Assembly: GCA_017307755.1 (NCBI GenBank)
Contig: JAFKGQ010000006.1
Coordinates: forward strand, 1 to 64,000
From: Chitinophagaceae bacterium
GTDB lineage: Bacteria; Bacteroidota; Bacteroidia; Chitinophagales; Chitinophagaceae
Direction: 5' to 3'
DNA: 64,000 bases
The notes under the pieces are model-generated. The model was not told the DNA's origin and did not search any database. It was given only the letters and a program-made list of their open reading frames with translations. This document shows, in pieces, positions 46,445-57,600 of this stretch (position 1 is its first letter; each line of letters starts with the position of its first letter). The translations under genes and the position numbers were made by a program.

Positions 46445-49261
46445 TTAAAAGGTTAATGAAATGCCGGCATTATAAGACTTCAGGCCAGGGTACCCGGCAT
46501 TTGTTTCCGGATCTATGTTATAGTGTTTGTTCAGGTAAGACCAGCTCACCGGGTTGACAGCATTCACGTAGACTCTTAATTTTTCAAGCCGCATCCTTTT
46601 CAACACCGCAGCAGGCAGATTATACCCCAGCTCGATATTACGCAGCCGGATAAAACTCCCTTTCTTTATCCAGAAGCTCGAAGCCCTGTAATTGTTGGTA
46701 TTGGCCTGGGTGCTAAGCCGCGGATAGTCCGCAATCGCCCTGGTGTCGATGTTCTGGCCCGGGTAATAGGCCCAGGCATTCTTTGCAATGGGATACACAT
46801 TGATATTGCCTGCAAAGGCCACCGTCTGGTAATACGCCGTCGACAGCAGGTTGACGCTGCTGCCCGCAGCCCCCTGGAACAAGGCGGTCATATCGAACCC
46901 TTTAAAGTTGAGGCCCGCATTGAAAGCATAATTGAGAGAAGCATAATTAGGATCCCCGATCTTCGTAATATCATTCTGGTCCACCTTCCCGCTGTGATCC
47001 AGGTCCGCATATTTGAGATCACCCGGCTGTACGGCGCCAAAAGCCGGCGTTGGAATACCCGCCTTTAACGTTCCGTCGGCATTGAAGTCCGTAATATCAT
47101 AAAACCCATTTGCTACAAGACCCATTTGCGCGCCCAGCGGCAGACCCGTTGTTTTGTTAAAACTATTCACCGTTGGTATCTCCGCCTGGAAATCGATCCT
47201 GTTCCTGGCGTATGAAGCCATGATGCCTGCCATATACCCCACCGGTCCCAGCTGATTGCTATAACGGGCGCTGACCTCAAAACCTTTATTCGTCATCTTC
47301 CCTATATTGGAGTAAGGCAGGGCGGCGCCATACACGAGCATCAGGTTATTATTCTGCGTTATGATACCGCTGCGTTTGTCTTCGAATACATCCAGGGTAA
47401 AAGAAAGGTTCTTCCATACGGTGATATCCAGACCCGCATTGTATTTCATGCTCTTCTCGGCAAAAATGTCCGGACTGGCCGCATTGCCGGGTATCACCCC
47501 CGTATTTGGCGTCAGCGAAGTACCGGTGAAATAAGTCCCGCCGGAAAAATAATATTGCTGGTATAAATAACGACCGTTGTTGGATTGATCATTCCCCGAC
47601 TTGCCGGCTGATACCCGCAGTTTTAAAAAGCTCACCGTTGCATTGTCCTTAAGAAAAGACTCGTTGGAAACCACCCATCCCGCTCCGACGGCCGGGTAAA
47701 AACCCCAGCGATGCCCGGGAGCATAGTTGTCCGATCCGCTCCAGCCAAATGAAAAGTCCAGGAGATAACGCGCATCATAAGCATAATGCAGCCGCCCGCC
47801 CATGTTTACAAAATGATAAAAGATATTGTTACCCGTATTCAGTCCGGGATTGTTGGTGCCATAGTCCGTTATAAAGTTACTGGCATAATAATTCAGGACG
47901 CCGGAAAACGCATGCACCCCGATGGTCCTGTCATAGCCGGCCGACAGGTTCACCTGCTTCCAGTCATATTGGTCAGTAGGTGCCGAAGCATTCGCCGTTA
48001 TATCCGTCGTCTTGTCGGTAGTGGTTTGCACACCATTGTAGTAACGGGAATAAGTAGCCGTCTTGCTGGTGGACACCCTTGACCAGGTATTAAAAGACAC
48101 CGCCTCATTCAGGTACAGACCAGGCGTAATAAAATCAAGCTTTTCTTTTAAGTTGAAATTGGCTTGTAAGGTCCTGTCATGCGTGGAAGCCCACCCCAGA
48201 CCCCTCAGCGAAGCAACAGGGTTATTAGAATAGATCGTGGTGCCCGACCATCCGCCGGTGGCAGGGTCCTTCACGGGGTATATGTTCGATGGATAGGTCG
48301 ACATATTCTGCCAGAGCTGCGGGCCATTGTAATTAGGATAGCGGCGGTCCTCTATCCTGCCCCCCAGATCCACCCGGGCCTCAAATATCTTAAAGAAATT
48401 GAAGTCCAGGTTACTCCGGACCTGGTAACGCTGGATCCGCGCATTGGAAGTGGAATTGGTATTGGCAACGTCGTATAAACCTCCCTGCTGCATATAATCA
48501 AAGACCAACCCGTATTTGGTAGTGGTATCCCCGCCGGAGAAAACGACATTGGCATCCGTGTACAACCCATTCTTCTTAAGCGTCCGGTCATACCAGTCCA
48601 CGTCGGTGCCGGTGCCATTCTTATACGCCTGTAATTGAGCGTCGGTATACGCGGGCGTCCAATTGAACTGATAGCCATTCAATGAATAATTGTCATTGCT
48701 GACAGCTTCATTATACAGCCGTGCATAATCATAGGAACGATACGGTTTGTTGATACCGATGGCCTGCTGCAACCCGGTCACCGCCTGCACCTGTACCCTG
48801 GATTTACGCACCGCCCCCCTTTTGGTCACTACCCATAGGACCCCATTGGCCCCCTTCATCCCGAATGTCGCCAGCGTGACAGGATCCTTCAGCACGGAAA
48901 TGCTCTCGATCTCGGCAGGGGACAAATACTGGAAGAATGAGCTGGCAGTCTGAAATCCATCCACATAGATCACCAGGCTCCCGTTGTCATAAGTTCCCCA
49001 CCCCCTGATGGATAAAGTGGCCCCGTCATAACCCGGCTCGCCCGAACCCTGTTTTACAAATAAACCCGGCAGCCGGCCATACAAAGTATTGGTAAGATTG
49101 GGTACAGGCGTTTTATATAAGGTTTCACCACTGACGGCATTAACACCCGAAGTGTCATTTTTAGACAAAAGCATGCTTGTCTGGGCTGATACCGAAGTGC
49201 AAAACAGATTGCATGCCGCCCACAGCAGACCTGCTATAGCATGTATGATAATTTTTTTCAT
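46445..49261 (-). CDS. SusC/RagA TonB-linked outer membrane transporter lacking the N-terminal regulatory domain (SusC2)
   Basis: A 938-residue transporter with signal peptide (AIAGLLWAACNLFCTSVSAQ). Unlike SusC1 it has no carboxypeptidase-regulatory-like domain and no VVVGYG box; the plug starts almost directly (YKTPVPNLTNTLYGRLPG; GANGVLWVVTKRG). The barrel is complete (NLPAAVLKRMRLEKLRVYVN; ends AGISLTF). Short SusC forms occur in Bacteroidota. It follows SusD1 by 28 bp and pairs with SusD2, so the locus holds two transporter pairs. Confidence 0.92.
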   Translation of the reverse strand: MKKIIIHAIAGLLWAACNLFCTSVSAQTSMLLSKNDTSGVNAVSGETLYKTPVPNLTNTLYGRLPGLFVKQGSGEPGYDGATLSIRGWGTYDNGSLVIYVDGFQTASSFFQYLSPAEIESISVLKDPVTLATFGMKGANGVLWVVTKRGAVRKSRVQVQAVTGLQQAIGINKPYRSYDYARLYNEAVSNDNYSLNGYQFNWTPAYTDAQLQAYKNGTGTDVDWYDRTLKKNGLYTDANVVFSGGDTTTKYGLVFDYMQQGGLYDVANTNSTSNARIQRYQVRSNLDFNFFKIFEARVDLGGRIEDRRYPNYNGPQLWQNMSTYPSNIYPVKDPATGGWSGTTIYSNNPVASLRGLGWASTHDRTLQANFNLKEKLDFITPGLYLNEAVSFNTWSRVSTSKTATYSRYYNGVQTTTDKTTDITANASAPTDQYDWKQVNLSAGYDRTIGVHAFSGVLNYYASNFITDYGTNNPGLNTGNNIFYHFVNMGGRLHYAYDARYLLDFSFGWSGSDNYAPGHRWGFYPAVGAGWVVSNESFLKDNATVSFLKLRVSAGKSGNDQSNNGRYLYQQYYFSGGTYFTGTSLTPNTGVIPGNAASPDIFAEKSMKYNAGLDITVWKNLSFTLDVFEDKRSGIITQNNNLMLVYGAALPYSNIGKMTNKGFEVSARYSNQLGPVGYMAGIMASYARNRIDFQAEIPTVNSFNKTTGLPLGAQMGLVANGFYDITDFNADGTLKAGIPTPAFGAVQPGDLKYADLDHSGKVDQNDITKIGDPNYASLNYAFNAGLNFKGFDMTALFQGAAGSSVNLLSTAYYQTVAFAGNINVYPIAKNAWAYYPGQNIDTRAIADYPRLSTQANTNNYRASSFWIKKGSFIRLRNIELGYNLPAAVLKRMRLEKLRVYVNAVNPVSWSYLNKHYNIDPETNAGYPGLKSYNAGISLTF

Positions 49262-49289
49262 AATCGCAGTTTATTGTTCCGGCACTCAC

Positions 49290-51023
49290 TCAGTAGCCAG
49301 GGTTTTGAATAAGATATCCTTTATTGATCTCCGCTTGTGGAAATGGGTTCAGGTACTCCTTTGGCGCCCAAAAAGCCTGGTACAATACTTTGTCATTATA
49401 GTTGGTGTTGCCCGTGAGCAATACGCTGCCCCCATTATTGAAAGCAAAAGTCCGGATGGCGCCGCCAAGAATACCGTTGGCGATATCAGACAGCTTCCAA
49501 TGCTTGACATCGTGGTAACGATAATTCTCATCAAAGAATTCCACCGCCCATTCACGTTGTATGATCGCCCGGAGCTTTGTCTGATCCGTCTCCGTAATAG
49601 CCGGCAGACCCGCCCGAAGGTGGATCTTATTCAATTTGCTGAGGGCTTGTGGCGCCTGTCCCATTTCATTATAAGCTTCCGCGGCGCTTAAATAGGCCGC
49701 CGCCAGACGGAAGATGGGAAATTCGAACCAGGCCCTTGAACTGGCTTTATAATAGAACTTGGTAACCCGCGCACAACCAAAGCCCTGTCCGCCGAAAGTG
49801 CTTGAATTTGTCCAGTTGACATCCCCCGGGTTGCTCCAGGCATCCATCTGCCACGGCTGAAAACAGACCCTGAACCGGGGCTCCAGTTGGTTCATCCGGG
49901 TAGTATAGTCAGAAAAGGGGGTCACCGTACCCACGGCCGGCCAGGTTTGGTCGGTGCCGTCAGCGTTATAATAATTCGCGAGATAATTCGTCGTAAGCAC
50001 ATTGCCCTGCGCCTCCCATACACGCGTATTGTAAAAGGCATTCATCGGCAGGTTATTCCAGTTGCCTCCATCAAACAGCGTAGTATTCCTGAATTTATAG
50101 GCAAGCAGCACTTCCGGGTTGCTGGGCAGGGACGTGGCCGTACCATAGTCATCCAGGGGATTGCCCGTATTGATGATGGAAGCGCCGCCGTTGGTTTCAG
50201 CCTCCGTAATCACCGCCTCGCTGGCGGCAGCGGCCGTCGACCATCTGGCAGCGTCCGCACTACCCAGACAGATCAGCTTGTTATTAGCCCCCATATCCAA
50301 ATAAGGTGTCCCCGTATTGAACAAGGGACGCGCCGCATACAACAACGCCTTGGCCTTGATGGCTAACACAGCCGCCTTTGTCATCCGGCCTTTGTAAGTA
50401 TCCGGCCATTGGGAGGGCAGCACAGCCGCTGCCTGGTCACACCAGGAAACGATCGTGTCCAACACCTGCTTTAAAGACGCCCGGGGTATAGCCAGCGAAT
50501 CAGTAGCCAGCAGACTCTTGCTGATGATCGGTACCCCGCCGTATATGATAAACATCTGTTCATACCGGTAGGCAATCAATGCCTGCATTTCCCCTCTGAT
50601 AACCGCTTTGTCGGCATCCGACATGTCCTTCACCTTACCGATGTTCTCTTTTACCAGGTAAGCCTGGCGGATAGGTGAAAAATTCCAGGCATACCCGTCC
50701 ATGTCCTCACCGGAGCCACTGGCCGTAAGCCCATTCAACACAATGTCTTTGGAAATAGTCCAGGCCCAGCCATAATTCATGGCGCCCGACAGGTTGTCCT
50801 GGATCATGGCATTCCAGACATTGTTGTACGGCAATCCCTGGGAAAGACAAATTTTATATGCATTGGCGACGGCGCCCTGCGCTTTTACCGTAGTGGAAAA
50901 AACGGAATCCACCGTCGTGGCATTGGAAACAGGCATTTGAAGAAAGTTCTTCTGGCAGGCACACACACCGATGGTCAGGCTGAGTACAATAAAATAGATT
51001 GATTTATATCTCATTGCTTTCAT
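49290..51023 (-). CDS. SusD/RagB-family lipoprotein (SusD1)
   Basis: A 577-residue lipoprotein (signal YFIVLSLTIGVCAC-QK). SusD signatures include GEMQALIAYRYEQMFIIYGG, AAVLAIKAKALLYAARPL and WAVEFFDENYRYHDVKHWK. It follows SusC1 by 11 bp and is its likely lid. The Cys pair CAC makes the exact lipidated residue uncertain (second Cys preferred). Confidence 0.92.
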   Translation of the reverse strand: MKAMRYKSIYFIVLSLTIGVCACQKNFLQMPVSNATTVDSVFSTTVKAQGAVANAYKICLSQGLPYNNVWNAMIQDNLSGAMNYGWAWTISKDIVLNGLTASGSGEDMDGYAWNFSPIRQAYLVKENIGKVKDMSDADKAVIRGEMQALIAYRYEQMFIIYGGVPIISKSLLATDSLAIPRASLKQVLDTIVSWCDQAAAVLPSQWPDTYKGRMTKAAVLAIKAKALLYAARPLFNTGTPYLDMGANNKLICLGSADAARWSTAAAASEAVITEAETNGGASIINTGNPLDDYGTATSLPSNPEVLLAYKFRNTTLFDGGNWNNLPMNAFYNTRVWEAQGNVLTTNYLANYYNADGTDQTWPAVGTVTPFSDYTTRMNQLEPRFRVCFQPWQMDAWSNPGDVNWTNSSTFGGQGFGCARVTKFYYKASSRAWFEFPIFRLAAAYLSAAEAYNEMGQAPQALSKLNKIHLRAGLPAITETDQTKLRAIIQREWAVEFFDENYRYHDVKHWKLSDIANGILGGAIRTFAFNNGGSVLLTGNTNYNDKVLYQAFWAPKEYLNPFPQAEINKGYLIQNPGY

Positions 51024-51034
51024 TTTGAAGGAAA

Positions 51035-54000
51035 TTAAAATTGAATGTTCAGACCCATATTGTAGGTCCTGGTCAGCGGGTAGAGATATCCCATATTATT
51101 CTTACCCGTATCAGACTGCTCCGGGTCGATCCCTTTCAGGATCTTCGTATCCCAGGTAAAAAGATTGTTGCCATTGGCATAAATCCTGATGCCCTTTATG
51201 TTCGCCCGCTTAAGAAAGGAAGACTGTTGCCGGAAAGTATATCCTATTTCCAGGTTCTTCAATCTTTTAAAATCATTCGGTTTTAACCAGAAAGTACTGA
51301 GCACCGCATTGTTAGGTCCGCCGCCGCTGAAGGATATCGAAGGGTAGCTGATAGGCTGTCCCTTGGCATATTTATCTGCCGTCCAATGCCCATCATAAGC
51401 AGATTGCAACACCTCACCCACATTTTTCGCAAAAGGAGAGCTGAGAATATATCCATATTGAGGAAAAGAACCCTTAGCCGTCCCGATGAAAAGCGCTGAA
51501 AGATCAAACCCTTTATAAGAAAATCCTACAGACAGGTTGTAAGCCACCTGCGGAATATTGGCATAACCGATAGGCACCTGATCCTTTTCATCGATAACGC
51601 CATCCCCCGTAACATCCCTGTATTTCAGGTCCCCCAGCCGGGCGTTGTTGCCGTATTTATTGTAGGGTCTGTCATTCAGCTCTTTTTGCGTATTGTAGAA
51701 CCCATCCGTGATCAACCCTTTATACTGACCAATGGCATACCCCGTGGCATTCATCCACGAATAAGGATAGGGAGCTTCCGACTGATACTCGATCTTATTC
51801 CTGGCATATGAATAGTTGCCCTTGATAAAATAGGAGACTTCGCCGATCTGGTCATCCCAGCCCGCCTCGATCTCAAATCCCCGGTTGCTCACCCTGCCCA
51901 GGTTAATAGGAGGCGTCAGACTTTGGGAAACACCATAGCTGGCAGGTATGATCCCTGAGGTCACCAGGATATTATTGCGTTTTTCCTGGAACACGGAGGT
52001 GGTCACGGAAAGTTTGTTATTGATAAATTTAAGATCGGCGGAGATATTGATCTTTTTTGCTCTTTCCCAGGTCACCAGCGGGTTCCCAAGCGTCGCTTCG
52101 GCTGACCCGGTATAGTACGGGTTGCTGGTGGAGCCGTTGCTGTTGCCGAAATAATAACCCGATGCGCTGGTGGTCCAGGTATTGGGAAGATACAGATAGC
52201 GCCGGTTGTTTATCTGGTCATTGCCTACCTCGCCATAAGAGCCCCGGAATTTCACCCAGGTCACCCATTTGTTCTGTGGGAAAAAAGGCTCTTCGGAAAG
52301 TATCCATCCGGCCGACACTGCCGGGAAATACCCGAATCGTCTGCCCGGCGCAAAATTCTCCGTACCGTTCAGTCCCATGCTGAACTCCGCCAGGTACCGT
52401 TCTTTAAAATTATACGTGGCACGCCCAACCAGACCCATCAAGCCGGAAGGTGTATTATAGCCCTGCGTGTTATCCGTATATCGCTGCGCATTCCCAAGTA
52501 CCAGCCCTGACACATTATGCACGCCAAAACTATGGCTATAGTTAATGGCTGCTTCCAGGTATATCTTACGCCACGCCCCATTGCCCTGGTTATCCGATGT
52601 AGATACGGGGTTTAGCACGCCTCCTATAAAAAGTATATTCGCTGGATTGGAAGGATCACGCATGGCGCTGTAGGTAGGGATGCTGTTGGTCTGGGAATAC
52701 CCCTTCAGATAGCTGTCATCATATGCCACCGTAGCATGCGCCTCCAGTCCCTTCGTCAGATAGCCCATCGTATGTCTTAGGGTTACGGCGCTGGTAAGAG
52801 TAGTGGTGTACATGGTGCGTGTTCCCCCTGTCAGCAGTTGGGCCAGGGGCGTATAGCCCGTGCCACCCTTTAAAGCCAACGGATTGGTAGGATCGCCCGC
52901 TACCCCGATAAAGCCGGTGACCAAACGCCCGTTGACGATCCCCGGTCCGGTGAATGGACTGCTCTCCAGGATGTTCTGGATAATGGCTTGATACCGGTTG
53001 CCAAAGTCCGAAGAAGTAGAGCCGGCGCCGGGCACTCTGTTCACAGAGGACTGACCGCCGATGTTGATGCTTAACTGGAAGTTTTTAGCAACATCGATAT
53101 CGAAATTACTCCGGAAATTATACCGCTTGTACGTCGGGTTGGTATTACTCCCGCCATAGGAGCTATTGGACAGGATCCCGTTCTGCTGAAAATAACCCAA
53201 AGAAGTAAAATACTTTACCTTACCCGTCCCACCAGATACATTGAGATTGTACTGCTGCTGGGCGCCTGTTCCGCTGAACTGGTCATGGTAATAATTATGG
53301 CTGGTATAAAAAAGGGCAGGACTGTTCTTCAACGCCGTTTTCTGGTCGGCAGTCAGATTCGACATGGCATCCACCTGTGCCGGGGTATAATCCCTGTTAT
53401 TTTGGAACTTCCACAGCTCGTCGTCGGAGAACAGTAGGTTGTCAAAACTATGGTCACCCGCCGCCTGTGCATTGCGTATCGCTTCATTCCTGAGCACCCC
53501 GAACTGGTATGAGTTGACGGTTTGGAACAAGGAGGCAGCCTTGGTAAAACCCTGGTTGGCGGAAAAACTAAAAACAGGACGGTTGGACTTTCCCCGCTTG
53601 GTGGTAACAATGATGACCCCATTGGCGCCCCTTATTCCATATACGGCCGTGGCAGATGCGTCCTTTAGCACGCTGATGCTTTCCACTTCATTGGCATCGA
53701 TGGCGTTTAATACAACATAAGGCTGCTCAGCCGGCTGCTGCACCCCGTCGATAACGATCAGGGGATCCTGGCCATTCAGGGTGGCAATCCCACGAATACG
53801 GATGGTGGTGGTATTCAACCCTGGCTCGCCGCTGGCCTGTACGGCACTGATGCCCGACGTACGTCCCACCAGCATATTCGTTATATTGGCCACCGGGGTC
53901 TGGACAAGGTCCTTCCCGGAAATAACACCCACCGCACCAGTGACCGTAGGCAGCTTCTGCTTTCCATAACCCACCACCACCACATCACTAAGACGCCCAT

Positions 54001-54316
54001 TGTCCAGGTTTTCGCTCAACAGGACTTTATATACGCCCGGGCTATTGACTTTCAATGATTTGGTTAAATACCCTACAAAAGAGAATTCAAGGGTCGCGCC
54101 GACAGGCACCTTAAAGGAAAAACCACCCAGGCTGTCACTGGTCCTGGCTATTTTTGTCCCGGCTACTTTGATAGTGGCATTAGGCAACACGGTATTATTC
54201 TTTCCGGTCACCGTCCCATGCACCTCCATCAGCTCCTGGGCCTGTAAATGGCCGCCAAGACAAACAAAGAAGGCTATTAAAAAAGGATAAACAGGGATTT
54301 TTTTAAACATAAGCAA
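51035..54316 (-). CDS. SusC/RagA TonB-linked outer membrane transporter (SusC1)
   Basis: A 1,093-residue transporter, first gene after the 322-bp control region. Signal peptide VYPFLIAFFVCLGGHLQAQ; carboxypeptidase-regulatory-like domain at about 28-115 (VHGTVTGKNNTVLPNATIKV); SusC box LSDVVVVGYGKQK; plug about 120-235 (GRTSGISAVQASGEPG; GIRGANGVIIVTTKRG); 22-strand barrel ending YNMGLNIQF. It imports oligosaccharides with SusD1, powered by TonB. Full-length canonical form. Confidence 0.95.
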   Translation of the reverse strand: MLMFKKIPVYPFLIAFFVCLGGHLQAQELMEVHGTVTGKNNTVLPNATIKVAGTKIARTSDSLGGFSFKVPVGATLEFSFVGYLTKSLKVNSPGVYKVLLSENLDNGRLSDVVVVGYGKQKLPTVTGAVGVISGKDLVQTPVANITNMLVGRTSGISAVQASGEPGLNTTTIRIRGIATLNGQDPLIVIDGVQQPAEQPYVVLNAIDANEVESISVLKDASATAVYGIRGANGVIIVTTKRGKSNRPVFSFSANQGFTKAASLFQTVNSYQFGVLRNEAIRNAQAAGDHSFDNLLFSDDELWKFQNNRDYTPAQVDAMSNLTADQKTALKNSPALFYTSHNYYHDQFSGTGAQQQYNLNVSGGTGKVKYFTSLGYFQQNGILSNSSYGGSNTNPTYKRYNFRSNFDIDVAKNFQLSINIGGQSSVNRVPGAGSTSSDFGNRYQAIIQNILESSPFTGPGIVNGRLVTGFIGVAGDPTNPLALKGGTGYTPLAQLLTGGTRTMYTTTLTSAVTLRHTMGYLTKGLEAHATVAYDDSYLKGYSQTNSIPTYSAMRDPSNPANILFIGGVLNPVSTSDNQGNGAWRKIYLEAAINYSHSFGVHNVSGLVLGNAQRYTDNTQGYNTPSGLMGLVGRATYNFKERYLAEFSMGLNGTENFAPGRRFGYFPAVSAGWILSEEPFFPQNKWVTWVKFRGSYGEVGNDQINNRRYLYLPNTWTTSASGYYFGNSNGSTSNPYYTGSAEATLGNPLVTWERAKKINISADLKFINNKLSVTTSVFQEKRNNILVTSGIIPASYGVSQSLTPPINLGRVSNRGFEIEAGWDDQIGEVSYFIKGNYSYARNKIEYQSEAPYPYSWMNATGYAIGQYKGLITDGFYNTQKELNDRPYNKYGNNARLGDLKYRDVTGDGVIDEKDQVPIGYANIPQVAYNLSVGFSYKGFDLSALFIGTAKGSFPQYGYILSSPFAKNVGEVLQSAYDGHWTADKYAKGQPISYPSISFSGGGPNNAVLSTFWLKPNDFKRLKNLEIGYTFRQQSSFLKRANIKGIRIYANGNNLFTWDTKILKGIDPEQSDTGKNNMGYLYPLTRTYNMGLNIQF

Positions 54317-54638
54317 TTGTTATAAATGATCAAATAAGCAGTTCTATGCACCGGACATGGCCGTCCGCCATACAGGCTGTAAAGGTTCAGTCGGGAGGAT
54401 GCGCGGGAAGAAGATAATAGGACGGAACAATAAATGTCAAAACAACATAAATAACTTTTTTCATACGGTTTCTTTTAGGCAACCATTAAGAGATAAAATT
54501 ATAGGGTGCCTGCAAAAAACGGGATGAGCTATTCGATCAAAAAAGGTGGGTAAATTGGTAAAATTGAAAATACCCCTCTACAGAAAAAAATACAATCGAC
54601 TGAAAATCAGCAGCACAGTCAAATTTCGGTCAATAAGG
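54317..54638 (-). other. Intergenic control region between regulator and susC1
   Basis: 322 bp with no gene. It is AT-rich in the part nearest the regulator gene (about 54,421-54,638) and should hold the susC1 promoter and the binding site of the hybrid sensor's AraC domain. I see a near-exact direct repeat TAAATTG / TAAAATTG (54,551-54,557 and 54,559-54,566) and a 5-bp-stem hairpin (54,352-54,367). No clear TTTG...TAnnTTTG promoter pair was found on the minus strand. Confidence 0.5.
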
Positions 54639-57600
54639 TCATTTTTTGGGGAGGTCGCGGTTTACATGAAGGCTCTTTGAAAAAGCTGGTCTGAATTTCT
54701 TTATATATTCCGACGGCATCATGCCGAAGAGCTTGTAGAATTGCTCCCTGAAATACCTGAGATCATTAAATCCGGCCGCCAGGGCAGCTTCATTGACATT
54801 CTTATCCGTATTGATCAGCAACTCAGCCACCCGTCGTAGCCGTATCCACCGGATGAAATTATTGACAGACCCTCCGGAAACGGATTTTACCTTCTTATAT
54901 AAATTGGAATGGCTCATGCCGATGGCCGCCGCCAGCGTTTTAATGGTAAAATCATCGTCGTCCAGGTGGCTTTCCACTATCGCGATACACCTGTCTATAA
55001 AGGCCTTGTCCTCTTCCGAGATCTTCAAAGAGTTTTTCTGAAGTGTGATCTCGTTGTAGAAATATTTCTGTAGGTTGTTCCTGCTTTTTAATAAGCTAAC
55101 CACACGGGCCAGCAATATCTCTTTTTCAAAAGGCTTCGTGATATAATCGTCGGCCCCGCCTTCCACTCCCTGTAATTGGGTTTCCCGGGATGGGCTCCCT
55201 GTCAGTAAGATCAGCGGTATATGGCTTAAAGCCGGGTCTTCCTTAATGACCCTGCAAAGATCGATACCCGTCATGTCCTGCATTACAATGTCACTGATGA
55301 TGACGTCCGGCTGGTGTTTTTTGGCCAATTGCAAGCCCTCCTCTCCGCCGGATGCCTTATAGACGGTATACCGGTCTTTAAAGATCTGGCCAATATATTC
55401 CAGCATCTGTTCATTATCATCCACCACCAAAATAACATGGTTTTCAGATACGAGGGAATCCAGCCGCGCCCGGCTCTCCTCTCCGGACCTGCTCCTGGTC
55501 TGAGGAGCATCATCTCCCGCAAGCTCTTCCAGGATAACAGGCGACGATACCCCCTCTTCCAGGACAGGCTGATCCCCCAAATGGTCCCTGCCCTTTTGAA
55601 GACTTACCAAAAAAGAGGTTCCTTTACCCGGCTCGCTGTCATAAGAGACAGTACCTTTATGGCTTTCCACGAATTGCTTCACCAGGTAAAGACCGATGCC
55701 GAACCCCGTCTTCGCCGGAACACCTTTTTCTCCCGCCTGATAAAATTTCTCAAAGAGTTTCCGGCCCGCTTCCCGGGGGATGCCCCTACCCGTATCAGCA
55801 ATGGTTACTTCTACCTTCCCTACCGTTTCGTTGATCCTAAAAAGTACTTTTCCTCCTGGTGGCGTAAATTTTAAGGCGTTGGAAATAAGATTGTAAAACA
55901 CTATCTCCATCTTCTCCCGGTCTGCATACAATTCCAATTCGCCGTTGTCACATTCGAACAGGTATTCGATCCGGTCGGCTTTAGCTTTTTGCACAAACGC
56001 CAGGTAAACATCCTGGCACAGACTGTAAAAATTGAGCCGGGCGATTTTTAGCCTGTCCCCCTCACTCTCGGCCTTTCGAAAAAGCAGCAACTGATCGACC
56101 AGGCTCAGCAGACGGCGAGCATTACGGTATACCATGTTCACCTGTTCGTAGTCCTCTCCGCTCCTGTCGGCGCTCTTTTGTAGTATGTCTTTAACAGGAT
56201 TGATGATAAGCGTCAAAGGAGTCCTGAACTCGTGAGAGATACTGGTAAAAAAGGATAGCCTTTTTTCGTTGATCTCTTTTTCTTTTTCAGCATCGAGATG
56301 GGCAATCTTTATCTCATACTCCAATTTGGTCTGACGGGCCTTATAGCGACGATAGTAATAGATCATCGCTCCGGCCAGGGATACATATAATAAATAAGCC
56401 CACCAGCTGCGGTACCAGGGCGGAAGCACAATAATGTTCAATACCGTCTCCCGGGTGTTCCATACCCCTTCTGCATTGGTGGACCTTAGCCGGAGGTGGT
56501 AGCGCCCTTCCTGGAGGTGACTGTAATTTATTGTCCTGACGCTTTTAGTATAATTCCAATCCTTGTCCCATCCTTCCAGGTAATAGGCGTAAGAAATATT
56601 GCTGGGCGACGAGTATTCCAGGGCGGCAAAGTCAAAAGAAAGGATAGCCTCGTTATAAGGGATCTTTAAGGACCGCACCTGGCCATCGCTGCTCTTGATC
56701 ATGTACCGGTCGTCTATCGACACTGGCTTATTGCCAACCCTCATCCCGGTCAACAAAAGAGGAGGCATATAGCTGCGGGGACGGATAATGTCCGGGAAGA
56801 ACAGGTTAAACCCATTGATACCCCCGAAGACCAGCTCACCGGATCGTAATTTTAAGGCTGCACTGTAGAGAAATTGGTTGCTTTGGAGCCCATCGCTCTG
56901 ATAAAAATTCTTAAATTTTTTGCTGTCCGGGTTAAATTTGGAGAGCCCGTTAAAAGTACTGAGCCAAAGACACCCCCCGGCATCCTCTAAAATATTCAGG
57001 ACGGCATTATTACACAATCCGTCTGCATCCGACCATCGGGCCAGGATCTTTCCATGCTGGCGGTCAAACAGGATCAGCCCCCCGCCCTCCGTCCCGACCC
57101 AAAAATTCCCTCTATTGTCTTCATGGATTGCCCGTACAGGTTTGCCTATCTCGTAAAAGCTGTGGTTCTTGTTCTGTTTGTCGATCCCTATCAGCTGATG
57201 GGAATCTCCCGCCCACAGACGCCCATTTTTATCCTCCGTCAGGGCGATCAGGTCGGTGAACTCCTGACTGAATACTTCAAAACGCCTTAGTTCCGGGCGA
57301 AACCGGTACAACTTCCCATTGGCAAAGGTTGTGACCCATAAATTATTGTCCCTGTCCTCATACAGGAGCCATACATTTTTATTTTCTTCCCCCGTATGGT
57401 CATTGATACATTTTAAATGCTCAAAAGTCCCCGATCCCCTGTTAAATCGATCGATGCCGCCGCCATAAGTCCCGATCCAGATATTGTTCAGATGATCCTG
57501 ACGGATACTCGTCACCGAATTATTGCTTAAGGAAGACCCATTCCCGGGTATATGCCTGAAATTCATAAATCTATCCTTTCTACGATCCCAGATGCTCATA

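Noticed and set aside
54352..54367. Hairpin in the susC1 control region as a terminator
   Set aside because: Only a 5-bp stem with a 6-nt loop and no T run on either side.
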